From contig JAVTVY010020512.1 in the NCBI GenBank assembly GCA_036873755.1, positions 1 through 64,000 on the forward strand: DNA of 64,000 nucleotides. Direction: 5' to 3'. The position numbers and the translations under genes are program-made. Below, one piece after another: positions 54,720 through 64,000 of this stretch (its first letter is position 1; each line of letters opens with the position of its first letter). This stretch comes from Hanleya hanleyi (taxonomy: Eukaryota; Mollusca; Polyplacophora; Lepidopleurida; Hanleyidae). The notes below the pieces were generated by a model that made no database searches, had not been told where the DNA came from, and saw only the letters and a list, made by a program, of their open reading frames with translations.

Positions 54720-55690
54720 GATTCGTATATATGGACAATTTAAAATCAATTTAACATTGGCTGAAGAGAACGTAAAGTTTAAATTAATTTAACATTGGCT
54801 GAAGAAATAACAAATGTATTGAATAATAAAAATAATCTAAAAAGCAATTTGTTCTAAATTATTTTTCAAACCCAGGGTTGATTGTCGACATTAAAATATA
54901 TCCATGCAAATCCAGCATTTCAGGCAGATCTGTATTGTATTGTAAGCTTAATTAAGAGATTGTGGTAATATGTATAATGCACACACAATGTTATAGATAT
55001 AAAAAAAATATTGTCTTACATTTATTTTGGAAAGTTGATGCAAAATTATTTGGCCAATCCAATTATTCATACATTATCAGTATTTTTAATGTATAATTGA
55101 CAATCTGAATCTATCCATTCAAATATAAATATATTATACTTATAATTTTACAAGTTTAAACCTATAATCGATACATATAATATATGTATATGTGCGGCAT
55201 ACACAGTGCAATTAGCTATAAAAGCTACATGTATATTCAAATATTATATAATTGCATATTTCTTTTTCAACAATATAAATCGTGTTAATCTGTAAAAAAA
55301 AAATAAAGGCCAGCTTAATTAGGCATTGACACAAACAAAGGTTTTTGTGTGCAGATTTGCCTGAAATTGAGTTAATTAAGCTTACAATACAAAAGGAAAA
55401 TGGCACATTAAGACAACAAAAATAATCAGAGTTAATCACCTGGCCAGCAGATCAAATGGTTAATATATCAAGATTATAATAGGATCAATCATTTATCTCT
55501 TTGATGCCTGGGTTAATCTGATACCAGTACTCACTACTGTCATTAATACACAGCACAAGTTTAAACTTTTAAACCATTTTAATCTCGTGACATTTTTGAG
55601 TTGTTTTAATATGGTATAAATAAGCAAACTGCATAATTCTTCTCCACATCATATGTCCTTATAAACTCCAAGTTCAATCAATTTTTCCAT
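54720..55690. other. AT-rich flank within the candidate transposon
   Basis: A ~75-bp motif (AAATAATCTAAAAAGCAATTTG...CAAACCCAGGG) at 54,828-54,900 recurs at 56,115-56,175. GTATTGTAAGCTTAATTAA at 54,938-54,956 is inverted at 55,373-55,391, enclosing about 420 bp that may be a nested element. No exon seen. Confidence 0.5.
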
Positions 55691-55695
55691 ATCAT

Positions 55696-55918
55696 ATGTC
55701 AATCATGGTTCATGTAACAGTGCTTAGAGATAATCAAGATCCTCTGGAGGCTTTCACTCTAGAATCGTGCGAAGGTTGTGAGGAGGCAGACTGCGATGGA
55801 AACCTTTTTCATTGCCCGATATGCCCAGTGTCCAGATTTAAACCAACATGGAAAAGCAAGGTCAAAATACACTTGGGAACCCATTTCTCGGGTACCAGAG
55901 GGACAGTTCAATTGAGAG
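55696..55918 (+). CDS. Zinc-finger gene, exon 1
   Basis: Starts at ATG 55,696 (MSIMVHVTVLRDN) and ends at AGAG|GTAAGA. Encodes an acidic Cys-containing segment (ESCEGCEEADCDG) and a C2H2-type finger CPICPVSRFKPTWKSKVKIH followed by LGTH. Phase 1 out, matching exon 2. The protein would bind zinc and perhaps nucleic acid. Similar finger-only proteins occur in transposons and host genes of molluscs. No transposase catalytic motif is visible. Confidence 0.65.
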
Positions 55919-56350
55919 GTAAGACTAGTAATGTTGTTTTCCCTAGTTTAGATGTGTGTATAAAGCTACATATACTTTCCTGCTTTATAATCCTGTAAAA
56001 CAACATCAGTATGCTTGAAATAACTCTTAGAATCACATGTCATACCTGTGTGATTTCAAGGTCCTTTCTCAATGCTCTGTTTTGAGTGTTGGCAACATCC
56101 CGTCTGATATTAAAAATACAAATAATCTAAAAAGCAATTTGATCTAGATTATTTGTCAAACCCAGGGACGATTGTTAAAACTATACTCTAATGAACCTTA
56201 AAATTAAAAATATATACATTTAAATAAAATGCTTTCTCTTAGTGTTATTATGCATACTTAATATTTATAATTCTATCACATTTTTAATAATTTAATTTCC
56301 CTGGATGTTTATATCATATTTTTAAAATAATTATTTTTATTTTTATGTAG

Positions 56351-56832
56351 GCTACAAGATAACTGGATGCGCTCAATTATGTCCGGGATATAAAGAGGGA
56401 ACTACACACTTTCGTTGTCCTTTCTGTCCGAAGACAATTATCAAGAAGGTGCGTTTTCAACAACATCTTTCAACCTGTGGATCATTTACCAGCTCGCCCA
56501 ACCCATTGATTTCGGACCTGTTGGATATACCACCTCCTTCCAATCCTCCATCCGACCCAGAATCCCAGCCTCCATCCGACCCAGAATCCCAGCCTCCATC
56601 CGACCCAGAATCCCAGCCTCCATCCGACCCAGAATCCCAGCCTCCATCCGACCCAGAATCCCAGCCTCAATCCGACCCAGAATCCCAGCCTCAATCCGAC
56701 CAAGAATCCCAGCCTCAAGCCGACCCAGAATTCCAACCTCCATCCGACCCAGAATCCCTTATTATAAGTAGATTCAATTTGTTACCATGGAGTACCGTAT
56801 ATTTATTGAATGAAATACAAATGTGCTGTTAA
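56351..56832 (+). CDS. Zinc-finger gene, exon 2 with coding minisatellite
   Basis: After TTTTTATGTAG the frame continues GYKITGCAQLCPGYKEGTTH and a second, C2HC-type finger CPFCPKTIIKKVRFQQHLST-C. It then runs through nine QPPSDPES-type repeats to a stop at 56,832. The joined two exons give about 234 codons. The repeat tail is Pro/Ser/Asp/Glu-rich and predicted disordered, a possible activation or interaction region. Confidence 0.65.
56540..56757 (+). repeat. 24-bp coding minisatellite
   Basis: Nine copies of CCATCCGACCCAGAATCCCA plus GCCT. Because the unit is a multiple of three, all three forward frames and two reverse frames stay open, producing several spurious ORFs. Confidence 0.95.
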
Positions 56833-56879
56833 AAATGATTTTATGTATATGAATATGCTGATTGATTCTTTAGTTTTCT

Positions 56880-57045
56880 AATATTTGTATTATTAAAAAC
56901 ATTATTTTTATTTACAATAATGAAAGTGAACTATTGTCATGCATAGTGCTCCATATTTGTGCAATATTTGTATTATTAAAAACATTATTTTTATTTACAA
57001 TAATGAAAGTGAACTATTGTCATGCATAGTGCTCCATATTTGTGC
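56880..57045. repeat. Exact ~80-bp tandem duplication
   Basis: TATTTGTATTATTAAAAACA ... GCTCCATATTTGTGCAA occurs twice with no visible difference, so very recent. A partial inverted copy (GCATGACAATAGTTCACTTT) lies at 57,236-57,256. Confidence 0.9.
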
Positions 57046-57194
57046 AATTTACAAAATATGTGCTGACCTGATTGACTTTTGAGAAACTTGTTTTTTTGTT
57101 TCTTGTAAAAACTAATATTAATAGAATGGGCAATATGCCTAGATGTATATAATGTAGTTGAATTAATTGATATTTTAATATTAATATCCAACAT

Positions 57195-57480
57195 TAAATG
57201 CTTGACAGTTTATATTTTTATCACATAATTAGTTATGCATGACAATAGTTCACTTTCAGTACCAGTATCTTAGTTAAAATTAAAAGCAGGGGGAGGGGTG
57301 AATAAAATCCTTTATTTTACTTTACTACTGTTTGTTTGTTCTTCTTTGTCAATGCTTGATAGTTTATATTTTTATCACACAATTCATTATTTAGTACCAT
57401 TATCGTATTTAAAATTAAGGGGGTGGGGGGATATCTTTTATTCTACTTTACTACTGTTTGTTTGTTCTTCTTTAAAAAAA
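57195..57480. repeat. Diverged ~150-bp tandem pair
   Basis: ATGCTTGA(C/T)AGTTTATATTTTTATCACA and TTTACTACTGTTTGTTTGTT both occur twice, with small indels. Confidence 0.8.
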
Positions 57481-57632
57481 AATGAATAAATAAAACATAA
57501 AATATAAAAAAAAAATAATGTTTTTTTTATAATGATTTAGGTACCTTGTATTTCGTTAAATTTAAGGCTGGGAATAAAATAATTTATATTGTCTTTACTC
57601 CTTGTTTTCTTGTTTGCAAACATGACCTGAGG

Positions 57633-57706
57633 AAGCAGTGAAATAGCTTTAATATTTTCTGATTGTAGGAAGCAGTGAAATAGCTTTAATATTTTCTGAT
57701 TGTAAA
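57633..57706. repeat. Exact 37-bp tandem duplication
   Basis: GGAAGCAGTGAAATAGCTTT plus AATATTTTCTGATTGTA repeated twice without differences. Confidence 0.9.
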
Positions 57707-58009
57707 TTGTTCTGAAAATACCCCCCGGAGATCAGAAGAGTAAACTTTAGTAATTCTTGGCCGGAGTTGAGGAATGGTTGATTAGGTAGATCCTCTCTTC
57801 CAGTCCACTGCACAGCTTGTGGTGGCCTCAGCTAAGCACTAGACAATGCGCCCAATGTCGTTCCACTTCACTGAGCAGAGCACTGTCTGCCTGCTGCCTG
57901 GCTGTGTTAGCCAATGCTATAACATACTGTCCTGAGAACGGCCTGTCCTGAGAGCGGCCCTGTCCTGAGAACGGTCGGTAGCACTTCGGCCCCTAATCTG
58001 AACAACGAG

Positions 58010-60220
58010 TCTGACAAATGTCGAATCTGTCGCCTATGTCATACGATATATGGACATAGTTACAATGTACAATCATGGAGCCTACTATAGTACAATGAAA
58101 CCAATCGATCGCAGTATGTATGATATTAACACAAATACAGGCCTCGAGGTAGGTCACGCCGTGCTGTTTATTGACCTAGTTATGATTATATAGCAGTCAC
58201 ACAGTACACTGTATATCGCAATGCGCAAAAATTAGACGATATAATATCAGTTCGGGACAAAGGCCACTGACTAACTGCTATATAGGGAACTTCAGCACAT
58301 TGAAGACACACGAATAGTAAGTAAACTCGTCTAATTCTCCTTGACTTTCGTACTGACCATTCCTCATCCACACAATATTTCACAATGAAATTCAGATCTA
58401 CAAAGAACGGCTTGGATCCTGTCGCGGTGGCGGGCACCGCATATCTTGGAGCCGCTATTGCCTTCTTTATAAGCAGTAATATTCGAGGACTTCCTCAGCT
58501 GCCTATTTCACCAACGTGGTCCCTTTTATCCGAAGACTTAAGTGATACCCGGGACAGCATCACGTTCATAACCATGGCGGCATGGGGTCTGCACTACGTC
58601 CGGCGCTTCACAGAGGTTCTCTTTGTGCATATTTATAAAGGGAAAATGTCGTGGTTGGAAAGTATTGGAGTTCATATATACTATTGGGTATTCGGATTCA
58701 TCGTAGGCTGGTCCATCAACTACAAACTGGGATATAACAGTCCTCATCTGGGATTCTACTGTGTCGGAATTCTGATCTTTATCACAGGAGAAGTTGGCAA
58801 CTGTGTTTGCCACGTGATGTTGAGAAATTTACGGAAACCCTCCAATCAAGTCAAACCGGTCGATGGAACTGGCGAGATGAGAGAGATTCCCAAATCTCGT
58901 CACGTGATTCCGCATGGATTCCTTTTCGAATACGTCTCCTGTCCGCATTATTTCTTCGAGATCATTTCCTGGCTAGGGTTTGCCTTGATGACAGTAACTG
59001 TTCCAGCTTTACTTTTCCTGCTTGCTACATTCATAACACTGGTCATCTCTTCCCTGGTGAAGCAAAAATCCTATAAGGAGGAATTCAACGGGAAAGATGG
59101 TACCGAACTTTACCCACCACAGAGGAAAGCACTGATTCCTTTTATTCTCTAGAATAACATCACATCATCGGATACGATACATGGAACAAAGGACAGAACA
59201 ATTGGTAAAACGACGACATAACCTTCCTGGAGGAGACTTCTACAAACAGTTTGTTCGGAGTTGGTTTTGATAAACATGATTTAGTGGCGCAGGTCAATAA
59301 AGTAGCTGGTTTATTCATGCATTTAATGTACACGGTGAATCCACACTATATCTGTTTCCTTCGAATCATGATATCCAACATAACAGCGCCATTCCAACGT
59401 AGCCTACATCGCACAAATTGGAATGCATAGGATGTTAAACAATCTCATCAAAAATAGTTTCAGATTAGCGAGAGTTGTGAGTGGATATTACCCTTTTCAC
59501 ATCTCGAGATTGTTCAAGATCGGGTGGCATGAGGCAGTGCTCCCGGGAATTTCAGCGGAGAGTGCCCATGGCATGAATTCAAATTTCAAGGCGGCTCCAC
59601 TAGAAACGGATCAAGCTATTAACCAATCCACGACGCCACATTTCTCCACAGTTTTGTCTATAACATCCTGGGTGAATGTCGCGAAAGTTCCCAGTTCGGA
59701 AAACTGTTGCATAAATACAAATCAAATTTCATTCATTATTGATCACTATTCATGAACGTTATGGGTCGCCGAACGGCCTTGAATTAAGAAATAGTCAATA
59801 TCGTGGAACCAGATTAGATGTCAAATCAGATGCCCAATAGATGGACCATGTTATTATCCATCTCGGCTGAATATTTTTAACCGATTAGGTACTGTCGTTC
59901 GTCTCCGTCAGTATGTCTGTCCAAACCTCTGATTTTGCGGGGGAAGCACTGTCCATTTATCACTATAAACACATGAACTTGGTATAGGGTACAGATTCTA
60001 TAACTTTATTAGTAGGCCTGCATTGCATTTGGGAAAAGTAGACTGATATGGAAAAGATGTTTGATTGCCGACACGGAAATGTTTGTCGACGATGTCTGTA
60101 TCTGAACTCCTGAATCAAGCCAGCATGAAATGAAAATATATAAACGCTAGCTAGATTTTGCAAGGGTATATCAGACCCTACACGTCCTTAGATCATTTTG
60201 TGGTTACCCCAGTTCGACGT
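58010..60220 (+). repeat. Segmental duplication unit, copy 2
   Basis: Counterpart of 51,770-53,440. It contains an extra ~520 bp (59,598-60,117) relative to copy 1, bounded by TCAAG on both sides. Confidence 0.85.
58385..59152 (+). CDS. TECR: TECR-like enoyl-CoA reductase, copy 2, intronless
   Basis: 255 codons, no gap relative to copy 1 and 16 amino-acid differences (e.g. D8N, R38Q, D95V, K229E-type changes in the tail). All recognisable blocks (LFVHIYKGKM, CPHYFFEIISWLGFALMT, LYPPQRKALIPFIL) are intact, and both copies keep open frames, so at least one and perhaps both are under constraint. As in copy 1, there is no N-terminal ubiquitin-like domain and no intron. Upstream, ~350 bp of shared sequence probably includes the promoter. 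Separated from copy 1 by the candidate zinc-finger transposon. Confidence 0.85.
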   Translation: MKFRSTKNGLDPVAVAGTAYLGAAIAFFISSNIRGLPQLPISPTWSLLSEDLSDTRDSITFITMAAWGLHYVRRFTEVLFVHIYKGKMSWLESIGVHIYYWVFGFIVGWSINYKLGYNSPHLGFYCVGILIFITGEVGNCVCHVMLRNLRKPSNQVKPVDGTGEMREIPKSRHVIPHGFLFEYVSCPHYFFEIISWLGFALMTVTVPALLFLLATFITLVISSLVKQKSYKEEFNGKDGTELYPPQRKALIPFIL

Positions 60221-60229
60221 TTGTGCAGG

Positions 60230-61570
60230 ACATTTAAACGCAACATGATGTATGCACACTCATCATTTACTGGATTGGACACTTCAGAAGCATTACTGCA
60301 AGCATAAAATGTCTTTCGGATGCAAGAAGAATGTGACAGACACATGATAATATTTTAAAGACATGTTAAAAAAGTGTCCCCAGTTTTTCATATAAGTAAA
60401 TAAAGAAATTCAATCAAAAATTGCTCACTTTTAAGTTCCATATTGCACAAACTAGGTGTTCTATATCCTGTTTTGAGCAGGCATGGTAAATTTCATGTGT
60501 CCAGGATGAATAGTTTTTGGAAAATCCTTTTATCTGGTAACGTAATGGAAAAACTGAATACTTGAAATCGAACAGTCCATTTTCAAACCCATGATGAGTG
60601 AATTAGTTCCATCATATTCAGATATAAAATTACATTATTTAGAATTGTAATTTCAAATTACCTCTTCCACTAGATATACAGTCTAATGTTGAAAGTAAAA
60701 AGAATGAGAATTTAATTACGAGAGATCCTGAAGGATCTTGGCGCCCACCATTGCCCGATAATTGTAAGCTAATGACAAGAGGATCTTTTTGTCCATTGTT
60801 ACTAAGAACAAACGAATGATTTGTAATTTTATTTGCAGAATTTCGAATTTGAGCGAAAAAGACCGAAAAAGGGACACTGGAAAACACCAAGATATTATCT
60901 TTCTAAGTTTCAGGAGTTTAAAGATTTCTAGAAACTGTACTTGATGTCGGTTGTTATAGTACAAGTGAAATGAGCAAAGTTAGTCTGAAAGTGAATGTCC
61001 AGAGATTCCTTCATCTTCGTTTTGTAGTATTTTTTTTTCCGCACGTGTCATCATTGGGTACTGGAAGCGAAGACAAATCTCTTGGGACACTTTCGCATGA
61101 GCTATGAAACTTTATAATGAGGAATGAATGCTATTTCTGTTCTGTTCTGTCTGGGCTAGTTTGACTTATCTCTTTTAAGATACTATGCTCGAAAATAGTA
61201 AGATGGTACAAAACTTAATACTGAAGAGATCCGGCCTGTGCAGTAATGTTGAAACTTTGAAAGTGTCTGAATCCTGATTATCTCTCTTCGATCGAAACAC
61301 GCAGTAGTCTACAGTTGTCGAGTTGTGACGTTGTGTCACAAGAGTGACGTCCCTTCGTGTAGCCGACCCGTAGACGAAACAGTGCTGCAGTTCACTTGCA
61401 ATGGCATGGACTAAAGTAAACTGATTTAAAATTTGAATACATTTTAATTCGGAATCATTTGAACTCCTTGGTACAGAAGGTCAAGGTATGGATATTCTCT
61501 AAAGTCAATATATAGAATATGCCCCACCGTTTGATCCGCCTACTCTTGTGATGCAACGTCGCAACTCGGG
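60230..61570. other. Intergenic, no gene seen
   Basis: AT-rich, no exon or element end supported. A CpG-bearing patch at 61,255-61,400 (CGACCCGTAGACGAAACAG) has no frame of note. Confidence 0.35.
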
Positions 61571-61574
61571 AATA

Positions 61575-63605
61575 CTGTATTAATTTGAAGCATAACTTGG
61601 ATTTTCGAATCGAACCAGATAAAGGTATCTTGCACAACTAGGCCCCATGTGGGACCGTTGTACCAAATTTGAGAAAGATCAACGCAATACTTCTGGAGAA
61701 ATCACGATAAAGTTTCATGGGAAAATCCAAGATGACTTCCCGGTGGCCATATTGGATTTTCGAATCTGACCAGAAAAGGTATATTGCACAACTAGACACC
61801 AAGGGAAACCAGTGTATCAAATTTGAGAAAGATCCATGTAGTAGTTCCAAAGAAATCTCGAGCAATAACAAAGTTTCATGGGGAAAACCAAGATGGCCGC
61901 CTGGTGGCCATATTGGATTTCAGAATCGGACCAGGAAAGGTATCTTGCACAAGTAGACCACAAGGGGAACCTGTGTACCAAATTTGACAAAGATCCATGC
62001 AGTAGTTCCTGAGAATTCACGATCACAAAATTTCACAGGGAAATTCAAAAATTGAAAATGGCCGCCTGGTGGCCATACTGGATTTTCAAATCAGGCCAAA
62101 AAAGGTATCTTGCACAACTGGACCACAAGGGGAACCTGTGTACCACATTGAGAAAGATCCATGCAGTACTTCCTGAGAAATCACGATAACAAAGTTTCCT
62201 GGGGAAATCTAAGATGGCCGCCTGGTGGCCATATTGGATTTTCGAATCGGACCGGAAAAGGTTTCTTGCACAACTAGACACCAATACGGGACCTGTGTAC
62301 CAAATTTGAGAATGATCCATGCTGTAGTTCCTGAGAAATCTCGATAACAAGGTTTCATGGGGAAATTCAAGATGGCCGCCTTCTGGCCATATTGGATTTT
62401 CGAATCGGACCAGAAAGGGTATCTAGCACAACTAGACCCCAAGGGGAACCTGTGTACCAAATTTGAGAAAGATCCATGCAGTAGTTCCTGAGAAATCGCA
62501 ATAAAGTTTCATGAGGAAATCCAACATGGCCGCCTTGTGGCCATATTGGATTTTCGAATCGGACCAGAAAAGGTATCTTGCACAACTAGACCCCAAGGGG
62601 AACCTGTGTACCAAATTTGAGAACGATCCATGCATTAGTTCCTGAGAAATCGCAATAACAAAGTTTCATGAGGAAATCCAAGATGGCCACCTGGTGGCCA
62701 TATTGGATCTTTGAATCGGACCAGGGAAAGTGTCTTGCACAAGTAGACCACAAGGGGAACCTGTGTACCAAATTTGACAAAGATCCATGAAGTAGTTCCT
62801 GAGAATTCATGATAACAAAATTTCATGGGGAAATTCAAAATGGCCGCCTGGTGGCCATATTGGATTTTCAAATCAGGACCAAAATGTTATCCTGCACAAC
62901 TGGACCACAAGGGGAACCTGTGTACCAAATTTGAGAAAGATCCATGCAGTACTTCCTGAGAAATCACGATAAAGTTTCATGGGGAAATCTAAGATGGCCG
63001 CCTGGTGGCCATATTGGATTTTCAAATCAGACTGAAAAAGGTATCTTGCACAACTAGACCCCAAGGGGAACCTGTGTACCAAATTTGAGAAAGATCCATG
63101 ATGTACTTCCTGAGAAATCACGATAACAAAGTTTCATGGGGAAATCCAAGATGGCTGCCTGGTGGCCATATTGGATTTTCGAATCGGACCAGAAAAGGCA
63201 TCTTGCACAACTAGACCCCAAAGGGAACCTGTGTACCAAATTTGAGAAAGATCCATGCAGTAGTTCCTGAGAAATCGCGATAACAAGGTTTCATGGGGAA
63301 ATCCAAGATGGCCGCCTTGTGGCCATATTGGATTTTCGAATCGGACCAGAAAAGGTATCTTGCACAACTAGACCCCAAGGGGAACCTGTGTACGAAATTT
63401 GAGAAAGATCCGTGCAGTAGTTCCTGAGAAATCGCGATAACAAGGTTTCATGGGGAAATCCAAGATGGCCGCCTTGTGGCCATATTGGATTTTCGAATCG
63501 GACCAGAAAAGGTATCTTGCACAACTAGACCCCAAGGGGAACCTGTGTACCAAATTTGAGAAAGATCCATGCAGTAGTTCCTGAGAAATCGCGATAACAA
63601 GAATT
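61575..63605 (+). repeat. Array of ~13 units of 157 bp (family C)
   Basis: Head-to-tail units with GATTTTCGAATCGGACCAGA, AAAGGTATCTTGCACAACTA, GACCCCAAGGGGAACCTGTG, AAAGATCCATGCAGTAGTTC and AAGATGGCCGCC. Spacing is 157 bp where measured (63,174; 63,331; 63,488). The last three units are nearly identical and the outer left ones most diverged, showing growth from the right. Minus-strand frames of FPLGSSCARYLFWSDS type are repeat translations. Confidence 0.93.
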
Positions 63606-63685
63606 GTTTACGGACTGATGGACGGGCGACGGACCACGGACAAAAAGCGATTTGAACAGCCCACCATCATGGTGGGCTAAAAAGG
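63606..63685 (+). mobile_element. Terminal hairpin of the family C element
   Basis: The array ends with GGACTGATGGACGGGCGACGG, then a perfect hairpin GCCCACCATCATGGTGGGC (63,659-63,677) followed by TAAAAAG. The same arrangement (GGAC-rich tract, hairpin, TAAAAA) ends family A elements. It is the likely 3' end of a Helitron-like non-autonomous element, by analogy. Confidence 0.6.
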
Positions 63686-63794
63686 CAGAGCCATTTAAAA
63701 CTCACATGCTGCATAGACTACTTAAACTGAATCATGTGTTAGGATTGGTGAAGAAATAGTTATGTGAAGGCAGTAGTTGAACATGCCATAAATG

Positions 63795-64000
63795 TACCAT
63801 GATGTAAGCTTTTTGAATATACAGGTTATGGGTTGGGCCAAGGCTTAGTTCGGGAGCTAAAGGGTGGGGACCAGTTCTCTTGGGGGTGGGGACTACACCC
63901 CAGAGGTAATGGATGTCTCCAGTGTTAAAATGTAAAATGATGTAAGCTTTCAAAATGTATAGGTTATCGGGTGGGGTGAAGCTTAGTTCAGAAGCTAGAG
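63795..64000. repeat. Start of a ~138-bp tandem repeat, runs off the window
   Basis: ATGATGTAAGCTTT...TATA(C)AGGTTAT(G/C)GG...GCTTAGTTC occurs at about 63,799 and again at about 63,937 and is cut by the window end. Confidence 0.7.

Larger units (their letters stand above)
54469..57998 (+). mobile_element. Candidate 3.5-kb DNA transposon carrying a zinc-finger gene
   Basis: TGAACAAC at 54,461-54,468 and 57,999-58,006 flanks an interval whose ends are inverted copies of CCGAAGTGCTACCG. Just inside both ends are several copies of (C/T)TCAGGA(C/A)A(G)-type motifs (e.g. CTTTGTCAGGACAG left, CTGTCCTGAGAACGG right). Inside lie the zinc-finger gene and several local duplications. An 8-bp duplication suggests hAT, P or Merlin-like integration, but the encoded protein is not a recognised transposase, so the class is open. 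Confidence 0.6.

Noticed and set aside
56482..56743. Two minus-strand frames with GILGRMEA/GFWVGWRL repeats
   Set aside because: Antisense readings of the 24-bp coding minisatellite; the plus-strand frame has splice and zinc-finger support.
61638..63553. Many ~75-codon minus-strand frames sharing YLFWSDSKIQYGH-type peptides
   Set aside because: They recur once per 157-bp unit and start and stop at unit-dependent positions: repeat shadows, not a gene family.
61575..63605. CRISPR-like array
   Set aside because: Units are 157 bp, contiguous and without unique spacers, in eukaryotic DNA.

Overview
This is animal nuclear DNA: long AT-rich introns and intergenic DNA, split exons with GT/AG borders, minisatellites and a dense load of transposable elements. 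The element set points to a lophotrochozoan, most likely a mollusc: tRNA- and 5S-derived SINEs ending in a GACGTTAAA-type tail with ACTCACTCA repeats, arrayed elements ending in a hairpin plus TAAAA, and a Polinton polymerase relic. That placement is an inference. There are no bacterial features.

Main gene (minus strand, about 39.1 to 8.7 kb): ten well supported exons, and one uncertain one, encode a TFIIIC subunit 2 homologue (GTF3C2), a WD40 protein of RNA polymerase III transcription. The exon phases join cleanly except around one missing or uncertain exon; the N-terminal exons were not found. Its largest intron (9.7-23.3 kb) holds an 8.2-kb LTR retrotransposon with 308-bp LTRs differing at only 2 sites, a tRNA-Leu-type primer site, a polypurine tract, Gag and protease but no reverse transcriptase. 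It sits inside another coding-like minus-strand frame. Other introns hold SINEs, minisatellites, foldback DNA and DNA transposons, including a three-layer nest at 36.5-38.7 kb.

40-48 kb: unassigned minus-strand candidate exons, a LINE 3' end whose tail resembles the SINE tails, a ~505-bp tandem duplication and a decayed Polinton-type DNA polymerase.

48.2-51.4 kb: a 3.1-kb near-perfect palindrome. Each arm carries the 3' part of a mobile-element gene with a cysteine-rich CXC-like tail; the right arm is open, the left is broken.

51.8-60.2 kb: two intronless TECR-like (very-long-chain enoyl-CoA reductase family) genes, 239/255 residues identical, as a tandem duplication. Between them lies a 3.5-kb candidate transposon (8-bp direct repeats, inverted ends) carrying a two-exon zinc-finger gene with a coding minisatellite.

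60.2-64 kb: intergenic DNA and a ~13-copy array of a 157-bp unit ending in a hairpin. Low-end exons at 2.0, 4.2 and 5.5 kb suggest further minus-strand genes downstream of GTF3C2.
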